Program-made: the position numbers and the translations under genes
DNA from: Sutterella sp047777475
GTDB lineage: Bacteria > Pseudomonadota > Gammaproteobacteria > Burkholderiales > Burkholderiaceae_F
NCBI GenBank assembly: GCA_047777475.1
Contig: JBKEET010000011.1
Location: forward strand, 1 to 51,484
Length of the DNA stretch: 51,484 bases
Reading direction: 5' to 3'
In this document: positions 36,060 to 44,632 of the stretch, piece by piece
Layout of the letters: the number at the start of each line of letters is the position of its first letter
How positions within the stretch are numbered: the first letter of the stretch is position 1
Notes under the pieces: generated by a model
What the model saw: only the letters and a program-made list of their open reading frames with translations
Told to the model about the DNA's origin: nothing
The model's database searches: none

Positions 36060-36881
36060 ATGACTGCTTTCACCGAGATGCTGCGCGCGCGCACTGCCGC
36101 CGCCGATTCCATGCTCTGCGTCGGGCTCGACCCGAATCCGGCGCGCTTCCCGAAGCCGCTCGCCGGCAAGGAAGGCGCGCTCTACGACTTCTGCCGCGGC
36201 ATCGTCGACGCGACGGGCGACCTCGTCTGCGCCTTCAAGCCTCAGATCGCCTACTTCGCCTCCTGCGGCGCCGAGGACGCGCTCGAGGAGATCATCGCCT
36301 ACATCCACAGGACGTGCCCCGGCGTGCCCGTGATCCTCGATGCGAAGCGCGGCGACATCGGCTCAACGGCCGAGCATTATGCAAAGGAAGCGTTCGAGCG
36401 CTACGGCGCCGACTGCGTGACGCTCTCGCCCTACATGGGCTTCGACACCATCGAGCCCTTCCTCGCCTACAGGGAAAAAGGCGCTTTCATCCTCTGCCGC
36501 ACCTCCAACCCCGGCGGCGCGGACATCGAGATGCTGCGCACCGAGGCGGGGGACATGGTCTTCGAGCGCATCGCCAAGCTCGCCGCGGGGAGCTGGAACA
36601 AGAACGGGCAGCTCGGCCTCGTGGTGGGCGCGACCTACCCCAAGGAGCTCGCCGACGTGCGCGCCCTGGCGCCCGAACTGCCGCTTCTCGTGCCCGGCAT
36701 CGGCGCGCAGGGCGGCGACATCCGGGCCGCCGTGAAGGCGGGGCTCGATGCCCGCGGTGCGGGCATGGTCATCAACTCGGGCCGCGCCATCCTTTACGCG
36801 AGCTCGGGAGAAGACTGGCGCGAGGCGGCCCGCCAGGCGGCGCGCGCCACGCGCGACGCGATCAACGCCGCGCGCGCCTGA
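36060..36881 (+). CDS. pyrF: Orotidine-5'-phosphate decarboxylase, type 2
   Basis: Final step of UMP synthesis. The 273 residues match the longer type 2 family: MLCVGLDPNPARFP, FKPQIAYF, catalytic DAKRGDIGSTAEHYAKEAF (D94, K96, D99) and LVPGIGAQGGD for phosphate binding. GAGGAG lies shortly before the ATG. It stands alone between two terminators. Confidence 0.96.
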   Translation: MTAFTEMLRARTAAADSMLCVGLDPNPARFPKPLAGKEGALYDFCRGIVDATGDLVCAFKPQIAYFASCGAEDALEEIIAYIHRTCPGVPVILDAKRGDIGSTAEHYAKEAFERYGADCVTLSPYMGFDTIEPFLAYREKGAFILCRTSNPGGADIEMLRTEAGDMVFERIAKLAAGSWNKNGQLGLVVGATYPKELADVRALAPELPLLVPGIGAQGGDIRAAVKAGLDARGAGMVINSGRAILYASSGEDWREAARQAARATRDAINAARA

Positions 36882-36890
36882 AGCTGCTGA

Positions 36891-36938
36891 AAAATGGGCG
36901 GGCCGTCCGGGATTTCAATATTCCCGGGCTGTCCGCCC
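36891..36938. terminator. Bidirectional terminator between pyrF and the autotransporter gene
   Basis: GGGCGG (36896-36901) pairs with CCGCCC (36933-36938), with an inner CCGGGA/TTCCCGG stem. The minus strand continues ATTTTTC, the plus strand TCTCTTCCTTTCC, so it works best for the minus-strand gene. Confidence 0.75.
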
Positions 36939-36955
36939 TCTCTTCCTTTCCTCAT

Positions 36956-36978
36956 GCCCGGAGCTCACGCCTCCGGGC
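36956..36978. repeat. Hairpin just after the autotransporter stop codon
   Basis: GCCCGGAG (36956-36963) and CTCCGGGC (36971-36978), an 8-base stem with a seven-base loop and no T tract. It probably stabilises the 3' end of the autotransporter mRNA ahead of the terminator. Confidence 0.5.
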
Positions 36979-36989
36979 GAAGCGGCGCA

Positions 36990-39900
36990 TCAGAACGTGC
37001 GCCGCAGGCTCCCGCGGATCACGTAGGTCTTCGTGAAGTCGTTGCCGAAGACGTATTCGCCGTCGACAAAGCCGTAGAAGCCCTTTCCGAACCGGCAGCT
37101 GAAGCCTGCGCCCACGACGCCCCAGGTGCCGCTTTCATCGCCCTCGTCGGTGTAGCGCGACCAGGTGTTCGTGTGGCGGTCCCAGCTCGAGGCCGTAACG
37201 TCGGTGCCGTCGCTGAACTGATGCAGAACGCTCGCCTTCGCATAGAGGCGGATGTCGTCGTCGCCCTCGCCGAAGCGCTTGACGAGGTCAAAGCCGAGTC
37301 GGCCGATCGCGCTCCAGTCGCTGTCGCCCTTGATGTGCAGGTCCTGGGAATCCTTGTAGCTGTAACTGCCGAACCAGCCGAGGTGAACCTGGGCCTGCGG
37401 CACGATATAGAACGTCGGGGTGAACGGGAACTTCTTGCCGACTTCCGTGCTGAGGGCGGCGTAGCGCTGGTGGTAGCTGCCGCGGTAGCCGGTGCCGGTG
37501 ACCGAGTCCGTCACGCTGTAGCGGGTCCTCGACGTGCCGAACTTCAGGTAGCTGTCCCAATAAAGCGGTGCGTCCTTCTTCCACTCTTCGGTCTCATCCT
37601 TCGGGAAGAACTCCATCGTGTGGTAGAGCGAAAGCCCCATCTGCCGGAAGGCGAGGCTGCCGGCATAGCTGTCCCAGTCGCCGTCGTTGTCGAGCAGGTT
37701 GATCGCCAGGCCGGCGCTGTGCCGGCGCTCCTCGGTGTTCGTGAACCAATGCTTGTAGCCCGCCTCGAACACGGGGCCCCTGATGTCGCCCACGCCGTCG
37801 ACGCCGACCGAGTGCGCGGCAAGGCGCACCCACATGCCGTCCTCGTCGCCGCGGTCCGCGTAGCGGGTCTGGCTGCGGCGCTTGGTGTAGGTGTCAAGCT
37901 CGGTGAGGGCGCGCCAGACCACCCGTTCGGCATCGGCCGGAGCCGTAGCGCCTTCGTTCAGGATTTCGGTCACGTCCTTGACGACGTAGACGTTCTTCGA
38001 GCCGTCGCCGCCGTACGTTGCCTCGACGACTGCGGTCGTGGGCTTTCTCGTGCCGTCGCCGTTGTAGGCGTCGTTGTAGGCCGCGGTGTTGAGCGGATCG
38101 GTCGCGGCGTCGCGGTAGTCGATGCTGAAGGTCGAATAGTAGATGCCGCTTGCCGATGTGTAGACGGTCTTCCCGTCTGTGAAGCCGCCGCCCGCATTGC
38201 GGATGGTGGCAAAGCGCACCGCATCGCCGTCGCCCATTTCCGCATCAAGGGCCGCGATGTTCTTCACGGTGAGGGTCTGCGCTTCGGACGTGCCGTTCAC
38301 GATGTAGAGCATGTCGCTTTCGGACCCCGTCATCGAGAGGTCCATCGCGAAGGTGTGGGAGCCGGAAAGCGTCTCGATTTCAAGCGTATCGCCGCCGTTT
38401 TGGTAGCGGACCGTGCCGCCGCTGCCGGAAAGCGACGTCACCGCGCTGTGGGAAGTCATCGTCCAGACCGAGGCGTCGTTGAGGACCAGGTTCACCGTGC
38501 CGGTTTCGACCTGCGATCCGGCGGCTATGGTGTCCGGGTCCTCGTTGGTGACGAGGCCGGTGTCCGCCGTGCCGGTGAAGGCCGCGCTGTCCGAGAAGGC
38601 CGCTGTCGCGGTGCCTTCGCCGGTCGCGGAGATATCGCCCGTCATCGTGCTCGTGTCGGCGAAGGAAACCGTCACGCTTCCGCCGTCCTCGGCGTACGCA
38701 CTGCCGGTGAGCGAGCTCGCGTTGATGAATTCGGCATCGACCGAGCCGGCGCCGGCATCGCCCGTATAAACCGAACTATTCGTGTCAGCCTGCGATATGT
38801 ACTTCCTTCCGTACAAGTTGCCTGTGATCTGAATGTCATCGTCCGCACTGAGCGGCTTGACGGTGACCGCGCCTCCGTAGAGTCCGTCAACGGAACCCTC
38901 GATGCTGCTGCCTTTGCCGTAGCTGAGATCAAGGGTTGAGTCCGCTGCCGTCGCGCGCAGGGCGTAGCTGCCGCCCGAAACCGCAGTGGGACCGCTGATC
39001 GTGATATGGGAAGGCGAGTAGGAGCTTTGCCCTGAGTTGTTGTCATCGTAGGCTACGGCGGCGACCGCCGCGTGTTCGCTCGAAAGCGGATCCTCGAGGA
39101 TAAAGGTGTTCATGCCGTCCTCGGCGGCCGTGAGCGTGACCGAAGAGCCGTCGACGGCGGCGACGGCGTTGACGCGGGCCGAAACGTAGTTGTTTTTGCC
39201 TTCCATGGTCAGCGTCGAACCCGCTTCCGCCCAGACGCCGACACGGGCCGCCACAGCACGGTTCGTACCGTTTTCGGCGAGGAACGTGCCCGTGCTGCCG
39301 CGCAGCCACAGGGCGTTGGTGCTGGTCTTCTCATGCGCAGTATCGCCGTGCAGGATATTGTCGCCTGTCACGGCCGTGACAGTGACGGACGATCCGTCAA
39401 GCACCTGCAGGGCTTCGCCGTTGGTGCGGCCGTCTTGGGAATCGCCGGCGCTGTCGCTGGTAAGCTCGCCCGAAACGAATGTGTTGCTGCCGTAGGCTGT
39501 CATGGAGAGGGAAGCGTTGCCTGACAGTATGACGGCAGAGTTGTATGCGGTGGAGACGGTGTTGGAGCCGGTCTCGGCAATGACGGTTGCCTTGTCGTAA
39601 TTGCCCACCGAGATGCCCGCCCCTCCGCCGGTTACGGTGTTGTCGCCGTATGCCTTGAGTGTCACCTCAACGCTGTGGTCTTCTTCGCTGTTCTGCAGAT
39701 CAACGGCGGCATAAGTCGTGTCGCCGGAGAAAGTGCCGGTGCCCGTGACGGTGTTGCTGCCCTTCTCCGCTGCGAGGGATACCGTGCTGTCGTAGGTGGC
39801 CTCAATGCCCCTCACGCCCGTAAGTTCGTTGCTGTCCCTTGCCGTCAGGCTGACAGCGCCGCCTTGAGCCGCACGAACCGCGGAGGCATTCTGGCTTTGG

Positions 39901-40427
39901 ATCACATTGTCGACGGCAATGCTGCCGCTGACCCCGTCTCCGGACGAGACCACCGTGATGGAGCCTGATACGTAAGCGTTGAGAGCGGAATAAACGCTGA
40001 CGGCCGTGAGACCCGAATTGGCTTTGAGGGTCGCTGTTCCGCTAGTACCGCTGGCACCGCTGATATTGACTGCGTTGCCGGAATAATTTACTGCGTTGTC
40101 GGAATAATCCGAAGAATCATAGTGGCCGTAAAGGAGAATCTTTCCATCGGGAGCCGTGAGGGTGACGGTTGTGCCGTCGCCGTAGATGGCACTCGAACCA
40201 GAGCTGACAGAGGCATCGCTGTAGTTGAAAGCATCGCCGATCGTGATGCTCTCTCCGCTGCCGCCTTCATAGGTGTAGTTTTCATTGTCTATGGGCTCAA
40301 GAGCCTGAGCGGCGGGAACGGCGGATGCGAAGGCGAGGACGGCAAGGGCCTTTGCAAGAGTTTTGTATAGTTCAGAAAGACAAAAATCTTTTTCAACAGA
40401 TAAGTCGGGGGATTTCAATTTTTTCAT
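36990..40427 (-). CDS. Type V autotransporter, beta-helix passenger and C-terminal barrel
   Basis: 1145 residues. Residues 1-42 form an extended signal peptide (charged first half, then a hydrophobic core ending AQA). The passenger (about 43-830) is rich in Gly, Ser, Thr, Asn and Val, as in right-handed beta-helices. Between residues 196 and 442 a degenerate repeat recurs about every 25-40 residues around a GxN core (GSNTVTG, GDNTVTG, GSNTVS, GSNTFVSG, GDNILHG, GTNRAV, GMNTFI). Residues about 665-725 resemble a pertactin-type autochaperone segment. The C-terminal 275 residues are an autotransporter barrel (MWVRLAAHSVGVDG to VIRGSLRRTF, ending in Phe). It is probably a surface adhesin; the ligand is unknown. 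AAGGAG precedes the ATG, but inside a hairpin. Confidence 0.92.
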   Translation of the reverse strand: MKKLKSPDLSVEKDFCLSELYKTLAKALAVLAFASAVPAAQALEPIDNENYTYEGGSGESITIGDAFNYSDASVSSGSSAIYGDGTTVTLTAPDGKILLYGHYDSSDYSDNAVNYSGNAVNISGASGTSGTATLKANSGLTAVSVYSALNAYVSGSITVVSSGDGVSGSIAVDNVIQSQNASAVRAAQGGAVSLTARDSNELTGVRGIEATYDSTVSLAAEKGSNTVTGTGTFSGDTTYAAVDLQNSEEDHSVEVTLKAYGDNTVTGGGAGISVGNYDKATVIAETGSNTVSTAYNSAVILSGNASLSMTAYGSNTFVSGELTSDSAGDSQDGRTNGEALQVLDGSSVTVTAVTGDNILHGDTAHEKTSTNALWLRGSTGTFLAENGTNRAVAARVGVWAEAGSTLTMEGKNNYVSARVNAVAAVDGSSVTLTAAEDGMNTFILEDPLSSEHAAVAAVAYDDNNSGQSSYSPSHITISGPTAVSGGSYALRATAADSTLDLSYGKGSSIEGSVDGLYGGAVTVKPLSADDDIQITGNLYGRKYISQADTNSSVYTGDAGAGSVDAEFINASSLTGSAYAEDGGSVTVSFADTSTMTGDISATGEGTATAAFSDSAAFTGTADTGLVTNEDPDTIAAGSQVETGTVNLVLNDASVWTMTSHSAVTSLSGSGGTVRYQNGGDTLEIETLSGSHTFAMDLSMTGSESDMLYIVNGTSEAQTLTVKNIAALDAEMGDGDAVRFATIRNAGGGFTDGKTVYTSASGIYYSTFSIDYRDAATDPLNTAAYNDAYNGDGTRKPTTAVVEATYGGDGSKNVYVVKDVTEILNEGATAPADAERVVWRALTELDTYTKRRSQTRYADRGDEDGMWVRLAAHSVGVDGVGDIRGPVFEAGYKHWFTNTEERRHSAGLAINLLDNDGDWDSYAGSLAFRQMGLSLYHTMEFFPKDETEEWKKDAPLYWDSYLKFGTSRTRYSVTDSVTGTGYRGSYHQRYAALSTEVGKKFPFTPTFYIVPQAQVHLGWFGSYSYKDSQDLHIKGDSDWSAIGRLGFDLVKRFGEGDDDIRLYAKASVLHQFSDGTDVTASSWDRHTNTWSRYTDEGDESGTWGVVGAGFSCRFGKGFYGFVDGEYVFGNDFTKTYVIRGSLRRTF

Positions 40428-40432
40428 ACAGC

Positions 40433-40446
40433 ACTCCTTTCGGAGC
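40433..40446 (-). promoter_or_regulatory. Hairpin covering the autotransporter ribosome-binding site
   Basis: On the minus strand GCTCC-GAAA-GGAGT forms a five-pair stem closed by a GNRA (GAAA) tetraloop. The right arm contains the GGAG ribosome-binding site, six bases before ATG 40427, so the site is sequestered when folded. Confidence 0.5.
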
Positions 40447-40607
40447 TTTTGTTCGGGGGAACGGGGGAATACTTGTCTTATATGCGTTGTTATGCAGACA
40501 AGACATATGCTTCAAAAGGAATGCCTTTTGAAAGTCATTGTTTTATTTGAATAAATTACAGCTATAAAAAACAAACCGATCTGACGAAAATCAAATAGAG
40601 ACTTTTT

Positions 40608-40635
40608 ATTATCACAATAGCATATTGATATTCAA
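40608..40635 (-). promoter_or_regulatory. Autotransporter promoter
   Basis: Minus strand: -35 TTGAAT (40630-40635), a 16-base spacer and an extended -10 TGTGATAAT whose hexamer is GATAAT (40608-40613). It sits inside the GACGAAAAT/ATTTTCGTC inverted repeat and predicts a leader of about 175 bases. Confidence 0.6.
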
Positions 40636-40773
40636 AAACAAAAAAGAATGAAATTTTCGTCTTAACACTTCTTAACTGCTCGGAATCAGGCTATTTGATG
40701 CGGCCGCACCTGCATGTTTTTCTTCTCTTGCATCTGAATTCTGTCTATCGGTTCATCCTGACCGGCAAAAAAA

Positions 40774-40816
40774 TTCGCTCCGGCGGGCTTTTATGCCCTC
40801 CGGAGCGAAGTTTTTT
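40774..40816. terminator. Bidirectional terminator after the YdgA-like gene
   Basis: TTCGCTCCGG (40774-40783) pairs perfectly with CCGGAGCGAA (40800-40809) around an inner GGGC/GCCC. The minus strand continues with a run of T residues (AATTTTTTT), the plus strand with GTTTTTTATC. It ends the minus-strand gene at 40841. Confidence 0.85.
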
Positions 40817-40840
40817 ATCGGTGCGCCCTTTTCGCGCTTG

Positions 40841-42025
40841 TCAGTAGCGGCGGCCCTGCACGTAGATGCCGTTCGAGGTGACCTCAATGTGCGAGGTCCA
40901 GGCCTCGCCGCTGTCGGCGAGAAGGCCCTGCTTCTGGATCGCCTCGAGGTCCCTGCCCCACTCGGGAGCGAGCTCGCCGATCTTCTTGTCGATCGTCACC
41001 GAAAGCGCCCCGAGGCGCTTGCCGTCCCAGGCGAAGTGCCCGGCCAGCGTCGCCTTCGCGTCGCCGATGCGAAGCGTGCTTTCGTCGAGGTTGAACTGCA
41101 GCCCCTCGCTCTTGAACGCGTGCTCGAGCCAGCCCGTCATCTGCTCGCTCGAAAGCGCGGCGATGAGCTCCGGCGTGGCGTTGACCAGCTGGAAGCGCGT
41201 CGTCCAGCCGTCGAGCTGCTGCTTCTCGCCGACGGTGATGCCGTCAAACGAGATGACGTAAGTGAGATCGAACGCGTCGGGCCGCGGATTGTCCTTCGCA
41301 TGGCCCACGGCATCAGTGGCAATGGAGGTCTTCTCGACCGTCAGGGCCTCGCCCGCGCCCCTGTAGACGATGGCGCCGAGCTTGAGGTCGACCTTGCCTT
41401 CCGGGAGCGACTGCTTGAGGTCGGCCAGGCCGACGCCGGAGCCCTTGAGCGCGATGCTCGAAATTGCAAGCGACGTCTCGCCGTCCGTGCAGGTGACGCC
41501 GCCGTTGTCCGCGGTGAGCTGCCGGTCGGAGCCCGTGAGGGCGCCCGTGTGCGCGATGCGCGTTTCGCCGAGCTTGCAGGTGAGGCCGCTTTCCTTGTCG
41601 GTGACCGAGAAGGGCTTCATGTCCCAGCGGTAGCTCACCTCGTCGCTGAAGGGCCGCGCCTCGGCGTGGATGGCGTCGCTGTAGCCCTCGATGCCGAGCG
41701 CCTTGAGGTCGCCCGCCGAGCCGAACGTATGGTCGAGCGCCAGGTCGCCCGAGAAGCCGATGCCGAGGTGCACCGCACCCGTCCAGCGCAGCAGCACGTC
41801 GCCCGCTCGCAGCGTCAGGGCCACCCCGCGCCGCGTGAGCGAGCGGTCCGTGATCTCGGCGCCGAACGCGTAGTCGGCTCCCGTCGAGGACTCGCTCAGC
41901 TGCTTGGCGAAATCGTCGAATTTAGCGTCGAAGACCGTGCCTTCCCAATAAAGGAACCCGGCCGCGCATGCGGCGGCAAGCACCGCCGCGCCGGCTGCGA
42001 TGCCGGCTTTTTTTGCTGTCTGCAT
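40841..42025 (-). CDS. YdgA-like (DUF945) periplasmic-facing membrane protein
   Basis: 394 residues. One N-terminal membrane anchor (about 7-26, AGIAAGAAVLAAACAAGFLY), then a long beta-rich periplasmic part with repeated strand patterns (LTRRGVALTLRAGDVLLRW; KVDLKLGAIVYRG; FDLTYVISFDGITVG). Layout and size resemble the E. coli YdgA/DUF945 family, whose function is poorly defined. The assignment is by pattern, not by a diagnostic motif. The AGGA before the ATG is unusually close (about two bases). It follows the HlyC/CorC-type gene by 114 bases with two hairpins between. Confidence 0.55.
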   Translation of the reverse strand: MQTAKKAGIAAGAAVLAAACAAGFLYWEGTVFDAKFDDFAKQLSESSTGADYAFGAEITDRSLTRRGVALTLRAGDVLLRWTGAVHLGIGFSGDLALDHTFGSAGDLKALGIEGYSDAIHAEARPFSDEVSYRWDMKPFSVTDKESGLTCKLGETRIAHTGALTGSDRQLTADNGGVTCTDGETSLAISSIALKGSGVGLADLKQSLPEGKVDLKLGAIVYRGAGEALTVEKTSIATDAVGHAKDNPRPDAFDLTYVISFDGITVGEKQQLDGWTTRFQLVNATPELIAALSSEQMTGWLEHAFKSEGLQFNLDESTLRIGDAKATLAGHFAWDGKRLGALSVTIDKKIGELAPEWGRDLEAIQKQGLLADSGEAWTSHIEVTSNGIYVQGRRY

Positions 42026-42043
42026 GTCCTTGAAAAACCTTTA

Positions 42044-42070
42044 CGGCGGAGCGCACTTTCGCCTCCGCCG
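42044..42070 (-). terminator. Weak terminator-like hairpin before the YdgA-like gene
   Basis: CGGCGGAG and CTCCGCCG (42063-42070 and 42044-42051 on the plus strand) form an 8-base stem; GTTTTTC follows after four or five bases on the minus strand. It lies in the leader of the YdgA-like gene and may limit readthrough from the gene upstream. Confidence 0.4.
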
Positions 42071-42097
42071 AAGCCTGCGCATATGCTAGCGAAACTG

Positions 42098-42124
42098 GAC
42101 CCCTCCGGCGGCCGCCGAAGGGTC
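42098..42124. repeat. Long palindrome after the HlyC/CorC-type gene
   Basis: A nearly perfect 27-base palindrome, GACCC...GGGTC, centred on GGCC near 42111. The T-rich flank lies on its plus-strand side, so it is not a good terminator for the minus-strand gene that ends at 42140. Confidence 0.5.
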
Positions 42125-42139
42125 ATTTTTTGTACTTTT

Positions 42140-43489
42140 TTACTCTTTAGGCGCCGTCTTGGCGGCACCGTCCGCCGGAGCGGGCGCGGCGGCCTTCTTC
42201 ACCCTGACGGCGAGCACCTTGTCGATGCGCCGGCCGTCCATGTCGACGACCTCGAGCCGCCAGCCCTCCCACTCGGCGATGTCGCCGTCCTTGGGCACGC
42301 GCCCGAGCAGCAGCATCATCATGCCGGCGAGCGTGTTGTAGCGGGCTTCCTCTTCGTCGGGGACGGTCTTGAGGCCGAGGGCGTCCTTGAGCTCCGGCAC
42401 CGAAATGATGCCGTCGAGCAGCACGGAGCCGTCCTCGCGCTTCCTCACCATCGTCTCCTCGGGGGAATCGGGCTGGAACTGCCCCGTGATCGCCTCGAAC
42501 ACGTCGCGCGGCGTCACGATGCCCTGCACGGCGCCGTACTCGTCGACGACAAGGACGGCCGAGGCGTTGGTCTTCCGGAAGTTCTCAAGGAGCTCCATGC
42601 CCGTGATCGACTCGGGCACGTAGAAGGCGGGCGCGAGGTTGGCCCGGAAGTCGGGCTTGCCGGTCTCCATCATCTGCCGCAGCAGCGTCCTCGTGGTGCA
42701 GAAGCCCTTGACGTTGTCGAGGCTGCCCTCGCAAACCGGCAGGCGCGAGAAATGCGAATGCTTCACCTTGTCGATGTTCGCTTCGGGCGGATCCTCCACG
42801 TCGATCCACTCGATGTCGTTGCGCGGCGTCATGAGCGAGCCCACCTGGCGGTCGTCGAGGCGGAAGACGTTGCGCACCATGTCGTGCTCGTTGGCCTCGA
42901 TGACGCCCGTCTTCTCGCCCACGTCGATGATCGCGCGGATGTCTTCGGCGGAAACTTCCTCCTCGGGCTTCGTATCGGCGTGCAGAAGCTTCAGGATGAG
43001 CCTTGCCGAAGAGCTGAGCAGCTTCACAAAGGGCGCGAGGACGATGGAGAGGCCGTGCAACGCCGGCGCGATGCGGCAGAGCAGCTTTTCCGGGTGGCGC
43101 TGGCCGAGGAGCTTCGGCACAAGCTCGCCGAAAAGGATCGAAACGAAGGTGAGCGAAATGAGCACGAGCACCGTGCTCACCGCGGTGCAGGTCTCTTCGG
43201 GCAGCCCCGCCTTCTCGAGCATCTCGGCCACCGGGCCGACGAGGGCCGACTGGCCGAAAATGCCGGAAAGCAGGCTCACAGCCGTGATGCCCGTCTGAAT
43301 GGTCGAGAAGCTGCCGTTTGGGTCGTTCACAAGCTGCAGGCCGCGCCTGGCGCCGGAGACGCCGTCGTCGATCATCGTCTGCAGCCGCGTGCGCCGGCTG
43401 GCGATGATCGCCACCTCGGAAAGGCACATGAAGCCGTTGAAGAGGATGAGCAGGGCAAGGATGCCGATGTTTAAGAAGTAGACCGACAT
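42140..43489 (-). CDS. HlyC/CorC-family transporter (CNNM, CBS pair, CorC domain)
   Basis: 449 residues. An N-terminal CNNM domain with about four membrane segments (ILALLILFNGFMCLSEVAI; SLTFVSILFGELVPKLLG), a CBS-domain pair (about 205-330; MTPRNDIEWIDVE and VLVVDEYGAVQGIVTPRDV) and a C-terminal CorC/HlyC domain (about 345-430) ending in an Ala/Pro/Lys tail. Proteins of this type act in magnesium or cobalt efflux and were once called hemolysins. It follows pncC closely and probably belongs to the thiL-pgpA-pncC transcript. Confidence 0.92.
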   Translation of the reverse strand: MSVYFLNIGILALLILFNGFMCLSEVAIIASRRTRLQTMIDDGVSGARRGLQLVNDPNGSFSTIQTGITAVSLLSGIFGQSALVGPVAEMLEKAGLPEETCTAVSTVLVLISLTFVSILFGELVPKLLGQRHPEKLLCRIAPALHGLSIVLAPFVKLLSSSARLILKLLHADTKPEEEVSAEDIRAIIDVGEKTGVIEANEHDMVRNVFRLDDRQVGSLMTPRNDIEWIDVEDPPEANIDKVKHSHFSRLPVCEGSLDNVKGFCTTRTLLRQMMETGKPDFRANLAPAFYVPESITGMELLENFRKTNASAVLVVDEYGAVQGIVTPRDVFEAITGQFQPDSPEETMVRKREDGSVLLDGIISVPELKDALGLKTVPDEEEARYNTLAGMMMLLLGRVPKDGDIAEWEGWRLEVVDMDGRRIDKVLAVRVKKAAAPAPADGAAKTAPKE

Positions 43490-43538
43490 AAATCAGGCAG
43501 AACGGCGGGACGCCTGCGTGCGGCCCGCCAGAAATAAT

Positions 43539-44078
43539 TCAGTATTCGCAGGGCATCGAGGCGGGGTTGGCGAAGCGCATGAGCTCCGTGAGGCCGCGCA
43601 GGGCCGTGAGCACCGTCGCCTCGCGGACGGTGCGCCGGCTGCCCGGCACGTGGATCGTGCGCACGCTCGTCACGATGTGCTCGTTGAAGCGTTCCGCCCA
43701 GCCGATGCACACCGTGCCCACGGGGGTTTCCTCGCTGCCGCCGCCCGGGCCGGCGACGCCCGTCACGGCGACGGCAAGCGTCGCGCGCGGGCTGCGCGCC
43801 AGCGCGCCGCGGGCCATGGCCTGCGCCACCGCCTCGCTCACCACGCCCTCCTTGCTGATCAGCTCCGGGTCGACGCCGAGGAGCTCGGTCTTTGCGGGCA
43901 CCGCATAGGTGACGAACCCCTGGTCGAACCACTCCGAGCTGCCGGGGATCTCGGTGATGGCCGCGGCGATGCCGCCGCCCGTGCAGCTTTCCGCCGTCAC
44001 GCAGACGTGGCGGCGCTCCTTGGCCGCCTCGCCGAGAGCGCGGGCCGCCTCGAGGATCTTTTCTTCAAGCGTGCTCAT
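43539..44078 (-). CDS. pncC: Nicotinamide-nucleotide amidase (CinA C-terminal family)
   Basis: Deamidates NMN to nicotinate mononucleotide in the pyridine nucleotide cycle. The 179 residues contain CVTAESCTGGGIAAAIT with the catalytic Ser, FVTYAVPAKTELLGV and VAVTGVAGPGGGSEETPVG. It is the stand-alone form without the N-terminal CinA domain. It starts six bases after the pgpA stop, an arrangement usual in Burkholderiales. Confidence 0.95.
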   Translation of the reverse strand: MSTLEEKILEAARALGEAAKERRHVCVTAESCTGGGIAAAITEIPGSSEWFDQGFVTYAVPAKTELLGVDPELISKEGVVSEAVAQAMARGALARSPRATLAVAVTGVAGPGGGSEETPVGTVCIGWAERFNEHIVTSVRTIHVPGSRRTVREATVLTALRGLTELMRFANPASMPCEY

Positions 44079-44084
44079 GGCGCA

Positions 44085-44603
44085 TCACCCGAAAATCCAG
44101 GCCAGGGCGCGGATGAGGATCCACGCGTAGAGGGCGGCAACGAGGTCGTCGGCCATGACGCCCGCGCCGTTACGGCACTTCTCGTCGATCAGGTTGCAGG
44201 GCGGCAGCTTCACGATGTCGAAGAACCGGAACGCAATGAAGCCCGCGGCCCACCACAGGATGCCCGAGGGGATGAAGAGGTAGAGGAACCAGATCGCCAC
44301 CACCTCGTCGATGACGATGCCTTTGTGGTCGTGCACGCCGATGTCCTCGCCCGTCTTCTGCGCCGCCCAGGCGCCGAAGATGAGGAAGATGAGCGCGATG
44401 ATGCCCATGCCGAAGACGCCGATCGAGGGCGCGAGCACGATGTAGCTGATCGCGCCGGCGAGCGTGCCGTACGTGCCCGGGGCTTTCTTGGGCAGCCCCG
44501 CTCCGAAGAACGCGGCGATGATGTGAGCCGGATCCGCCCACACGAAGCGCGAGGTCATCTCGACCTTGTTGGCGGGGTTGGCCGGATCGTATTTTTCAAA
44601 CAT
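44085..44603 (-). CDS. pgpA: Phosphatidylglycerophosphatase A
   Basis: Inner-membrane phosphatase producing phosphatidylglycerol. The 172 residues contain the family hallmarks: GLPKKAPGTYGTLAGA, DHKGIVIDEVVAIW (metal-binding Asp/Glu) and FRFFDIVKLPP, with about four membrane segments. Between thiL and pncC, the common order. Confidence 0.96.
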   Translation of the reverse strand: MFEKYDPANPANKVEMTSRFVWADPAHIIAAFFGAGLPKKAPGTYGTLAGAISYIVLAPSIGVFGMGIIALIFLIFGAWAAQKTGEDIGVHDHKGIVIDEVVAIWFLYLFIPSGILWWAAGFIAFRFFDIVKLPPCNLIDEKCRNGAGVMADDLVAALYAWILIRALAWIFG

Positions 44604-44632
44604 AGTCAGGAGTCCTCCGAAATCGGGCGCCT

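Larger units (their letters stand above)
40428..40773. other. AT-rich intergenic region upstream of the autotransporter
   Basis: No gene. It is the only clearly AT-rich stretch of the window. Contents: inverted repeats CTTGTCT (40472-40478) / AGACAAG (40496-40502), TTCAAAAGG (40511-40519) / CCTTTTGAA (40524-40532) and GACGAAAAT (40583-40591) / ATTTTCGTC (40653-40661); the direct repeat CTTAAC-ACTT-CTTAAC near 40661-40676; and phased A/T tracts. Its composition fits a horizontally acquired or silencer-bound promoter. Confidence 0.6.

Noticed and set aside
36894..38939. 681-codon plus-strand frame opposite the autotransporter barrel
   Set aside because: The minus-strand frame has a signal peptide, passenger and barrel ending in Phe; the plus frame has no recognisable domain.
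40428..40773. Miniature transposon (MITE) or IS remnant in the AT-rich region
   Set aside because: Inverted repeats exist, but no target-site duplication was found around them, and the promoter lies inside; regulatory DNA explains them better.
40793..43474. 893-codon plus-strand frame opposite the YdgA-like and HlyC/CorC-type genes
   Set aside because: Same GC-bias artefact; the minus-strand genes have membrane segments and CBS motifs.
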